This document shows, piece by piece, positions 33,598-36,170 of a stretch of 36,170 nt of DNA. How positions within the stretch are numbered: position 1 is the stretch's first letter; every line of letters starts with the position of its first letter. The position numbers and the translations under genes were made by a program. The notes under the pieces are model-generated. The model saw nothing but the letters and a program-made list of their open reading frames with translations. It did not search any database and was not told the origin of the DNA. Origin of the DNA: Phycisphaerales bacterium (lineage in GTDB: Bacteria; Planctomycetota; Phycisphaerae; UBA1845; PWPN01). Location of the stretch: assembly GCA_012729595.1 (NCBI GenBank), contig JAAYCU010000008.1, positions 1 to 36,170 of the forward strand, given 5' to 3'.

Positions 33598-33994
33598 CAA
33601 AACCTTTTTACCTCCAGTGCGTGCTTGCGAACCCGGCATAATACCGAATAACAACGCGCAAACAAGCTTCGGCAGGGTGGCATGGGTAGGCCCTGGTCAC
33701 GCCTCGGCGGGACCATGGTTTGCCCGTGCTTTTTCGGTAGAACCAATACGTAGTAAGATCTTCAGGCAAGTCGGAAAGTGCCGGTGCCATCATTTATCGG
33801 ATGCGCCCCTCTCGCCAAACCGCCAGGCTACCCCCCCCTTGCCCGACTGTATTTTTCTGTCGGTCTAGGCCATAATACGCCCCAGGGGAGAAGTTTGCTT
33901 GCCCATTTGTGCAGCGGTGTCGATGAATAGGCACGGCGAGCCGGTGTGGCTGATCACCGGGACCATCATTAATCCTCAAGGGAGTAATAAAAGC
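33598..33994. other. Divergent intergenic region before the debranching enzyme
   Basis: The 397 bases between the two divergent starts hold no supported gene. An in-frame extension of the debranching enzyme to 33899 (32 extra residues) is possible but lacks a ribosome site. A TAATAC hexamer at about 33872-33877 could be a -10 element for the plus-strand gene, but no well-spaced -35 accompanies it. Confidence 0.35.
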
Positions 33995-36010
33995 ATGGCC
34001 CAGGCATATCAAACTTTGAGCGATTGGGAAGTGATCCATCCGGCCGACGATTTCGATGCCCAAATCCAACGGGAATGGCTGCTGACTAATGGTCTGGGTG
34101 GTTATGCGTCGGGTACGGTGTTGGGAATTCCTGCTCGAAGATATCACGGTCTGCTGGTCGCCGCCGCCCGTCCGCCATTGGAACGCTGGTTGCTCCTGTC
34201 GGCCGTCCTCGAACGTATCGGCTCGGACGGTAGAGTATATGAACTACCAGGCTTTGAATTCGGCGGGAAGATTCACCCGGTTGGCTACCAGTATTTGACC
34301 GGCTTCGCGGTCCAGAATGACCCGCGGCATCCCGCGGTATGGTTCGAATACCAGATCGATGATTTGCGTCTGCTCAAGCAGGTGGTTTTACCTTATGGTC
34401 AGGACGAGGTTTCTATTAGATACCGGCTGACCGGGCCGGCCGGGCAACCGTTATCGCTGGATCTGGCCCCGTTCCTGGCTATGCGCGATTTTCATGCTCT
34501 CACCCATGCGTTTGCCCCCGGATACGCCGTCGAGCAGACCGCCGATTGGGTGGCCGTCGATGCTTTTGCCGATGGTCCGAGGATTTGGATGCAGGCTCGC
34601 TGGAGCAGCGAAGGTTCGCCGGTGGCTTTTGAGGGCCGACCGGATTGGTGGTATCGCATTACCTATCGCGAGGAAGCGGCTCGGGGCCAGGACCATCAGG
34701 AAGACCTCTATACTCCCGGCTGGTTCCAGGCTCAAGGTTCCGGATCAATAGAGGTCGAACTGCGGGCCGTGGCGGATTTTTCCGGCCGGGCCCATCCGCT
34801 TCCGGCTTCGACCGCCCCGGCCGCCGCCGCTGAACCGGAAATCGGCCCGTGCATCGCGGAGCAACAGTTACGCACGGCCGCCTCCGCCTTCGTAGTCCGC
34901 CGCCGCCGACCGGATAACGCCGATCTGACCACCATCCTGGCCGGCTACCCCTGGTTCGGCGACTGGGGGCGGGATACGTTTATCGCCTTACCCGGCCTGC
35001 TCTTGGAGACGGAGCGGTTCGCCGAGGCCCTTCAGGTATTAGAGGTATTCGCATCCGCCCAGCAGGACGGACTAATCCCCAACCGTTTCAGCGATTACGG
35101 TGATGGCCGGGATTACAACAGCGTGGACGCCAGCCTGTGGTTCATGCATGCGGCCGATGCCTATGTCCAGGCCAGCGGTGACGAGTACGCCTGGAAGGAA
35201 ATTCTCGCTCCGGCCTGCGCCCGGGTGGTGGACGCTTTCGTGGCCGGAACCCGGTTCAATATCCGCGTTGAGGACGACGGGCTGCTGACCTGCGGCGACG
35301 CGACTACCCAACTTACCTGGATGGACGCCAAGTGCGGAGATATCGTGTTCACTCCTCGGCACGGCAAACCGGTCGAGGTAAATGCTCTCTGGTATCATGA
35401 TCTGATGACTCTGGCCGAACGGGCGCGGCGTAATGGCTCGTCCCAGGCGATAGATTATCTCAAGCTGGCCGAAAACTGTCGCCAATCTTTCGTCGAAACC
35501 TTCTGGAACGATGATTATCAATGCCTCTACGATGTGGTACGCAGCGATTGGAAGGACATGGCCATTCGCCCTAACCAGATTTTCGCGGTCAGCCTGGCCC
35601 ATTCCCCGCTCAGCCAGGCTCGCCAACAGGCCGTCTTGCGTTGCGTGGAGCGTGAATTGTTGACTCCATACGGTCTGCGCTCGTTATCGCCCCACCATCC
35701 ATCCTATCGCGGCCGCTACGAGGGTGGCCCCTTCGATCGCGACAGCGTTTATCATCAGGGCACGGTCTGGGGTTGGCTGATCGGCCCGTTCGTTGAAGCT
35801 TATCTGCGTGTACACAAGTTTTCGAACCACGCAAAGAAACAAATGCGCAAGCAACTGGGGCCGCTGTTGGAGCATCTGCAAACCGCTGGCATCGGTTCGA
35901 TCAGTGAGATATTCGATGGTGATTCGCCGCATACCCCGCGTGGCTGTATTGCCCAGGCGTGGAGCGTGTCCGAACTGCTCCGTGCCTGGCACCTGACCGA
36001 ACTGGAATAA
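33995..36010 (+). CDS. Glycogen debranching enzyme (amylo-alpha-1,6-glucosidase, GH133-like)
   Basis: A 671-residue two-part enzyme. The N-terminal domain (about 20-270) opens REWLLTNGLGGYASGTVLG, RRYHGLLVAA, as in bacterial and archaeal GDE N-terminal domains. The C-terminal (alpha/alpha)6 catalytic domain (about 300-665) has GYPWFGDWGRDTFIALPGLLL, NRFSDYGDGRDYNSVDASLW, LTWMDAK, RHGKPVEVNALWYHDL, RPNQIFAVSL, YHQGTVWGWLIGPF and PRGCIAQAWSV. Both Asp/Glu-rich catalytic regions are intact. It should cut alpha-1,6 branch points of glycogen. The ATG at 33995 is backed by GGGAG ten bases upstream. No glgP, glgA or glgB is adjacent. It is functionally linked by substrate to the ParA-CBM48 fusion at 4646-5857. 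Confidence 0.93.
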   Translation: MAQAYQTLSDWEVIHPADDFDAQIQREWLLTNGLGGYASGTVLGIPARRYHGLLVAAARPPLERWLLLSAVLERIGSDGRVYELPGFEFGGKIHPVGYQYLTGFAVQNDPRHPAVWFEYQIDDLRLLKQVVLPYGQDEVSIRYRLTGPAGQPLSLDLAPFLAMRDFHALTHAFAPGYAVEQTADWVAVDAFADGPRIWMQARWSSEGSPVAFEGRPDWWYRITYREEAARGQDHQEDLYTPGWFQAQGSGSIEVELRAVADFSGRAHPLPASTAPAAAAEPEIGPCIAEQQLRTAASAFVVRRRRPDNADLTTILAGYPWFGDWGRDTFIALPGLLLETERFAEALQVLEVFASAQQDGLIPNRFSDYGDGRDYNSVDASLWFMHAADAYVQASGDEYAWKEILAPACARVVDAFVAGTRFNIRVEDDGLLTCGDATTQLTWMDAKCGDIVFTPRHGKPVEVNALWYHDLMTLAERARRNGSSQAIDYLKLAENCRQSFVETFWNDDYQCLYDVVRSDWKDMAIRPNQIFAVSLAHSPLSQARQQAVLRCVERELLTPYGLRSLSPHHPSYRGRYEGGPFDRDSVYHQGTVWGWLIGPFVEAYLRVHKFSNHAKKQMRKQLGPLLEHLQTAGIGSISEIFDGDSPHTPRGCIAQAWSVSELLRAWHLTELE

Positions 36011-36170
36011 ACGCTCCGGCTGTCCTTGTCCCTATGCTTCCTCGTATTCCGTAAAGGAAACATGCGAGCCAGAGTGCCCGTGCGCCCAGGCAAGGTTTCG
36101 CGGCCGGGCGGGGTGTTCTGTCAGGGATCAACGAGGAGTAGCGTGCCGATCAGTTTTCCGGTGTAAATCG

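Noticed and set aside
36131-36163. Start of a new gene after GAGGAG near the right edge
   Set aside because: The GTG frame meets a TAA after seven codons.

Overview
The window reads as a chromosomal segment of a planctomycete, most likely class Phycisphaerae or a close relative. This is inferred, not proven. The clues are a protein with a C-terminal Pro-Glu-Pro sorting signal and an Arg-rich tail (PEP-CTERM type), a DUF1080 (3-keto-disaccharide hydrolase-like) lipoprotein, a large multi-pass membrane protein with an internal zinc ribbon, and a GTPase/GTPase-associated-protein gene pair. I see no insertion sequences, prophage, CRISPR array, tRNA or rRNA. Genes lie on both strands and are moderately packed.

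Layout, left to right. Positions 1-2334 (minus strand): a terminator-like hairpin, two small exported cysteine-rich proteins, and a UvrC-like protein that keeps the UvrC iron-sulfur cysteines but lacks the C-terminal nuclease half. Positions 2404-5857 (plus): a one-pass membrane peptide, a Maf/CgeB-like putative glycosyltransferase, and a ParA-type ATPase fused to a C-terminal glycogen-binding (CBM48/AMPK-beta type) domain. Positions 5858-8368: an RNase Z-like metallo-beta-lactamase protein divergent from nrdR, then the DUF1080 lipoprotein. Positions 8369-14641: a structured intergenic element, cobalamin-dependent methionine synthase (metH) and the primosomal helicase priA. Positions 15006-18889: the elongasome genes mreD, mrdA (PBP2) and rodA, without mreB or mreC next to them. 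Positions 19197-22285: a membrane-anchored FKBP isomerase, a YycJ-like metallo-hydrolase, the PEP-CTERM protein, a 134-bp nested inverted repeat and an unknown 144-residue protein. Positions 22727-27045: a five-gene operon of two coiled-coil/linker proteins, an FGE-sulfatase-fold protein without the catalytic cysteines, a zinc-ribbon GTPase, and a GTPase-associated protein. Positions 27132-33597: a metallophosphoesterase, an ABC ATPase/FtsX-like permease pair, and the zinc-ribbon membrane protein. Positions 33995-36010: a glycogen debranching enzyme (GH133 type). The last 160 bases (36011-36170) hold no gene I can support.

Two items deserve most attention. The ParA-glycogen-binding fusion suggests a partitioning ATPase whose cargo could be glycogen granules, and a debranching enzyme lies in the same window. 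The 22727-27045 operon looks like a GTPase-centred sensory or conflict system. Functional statements rest on motif recognition by eye; no database search was run.
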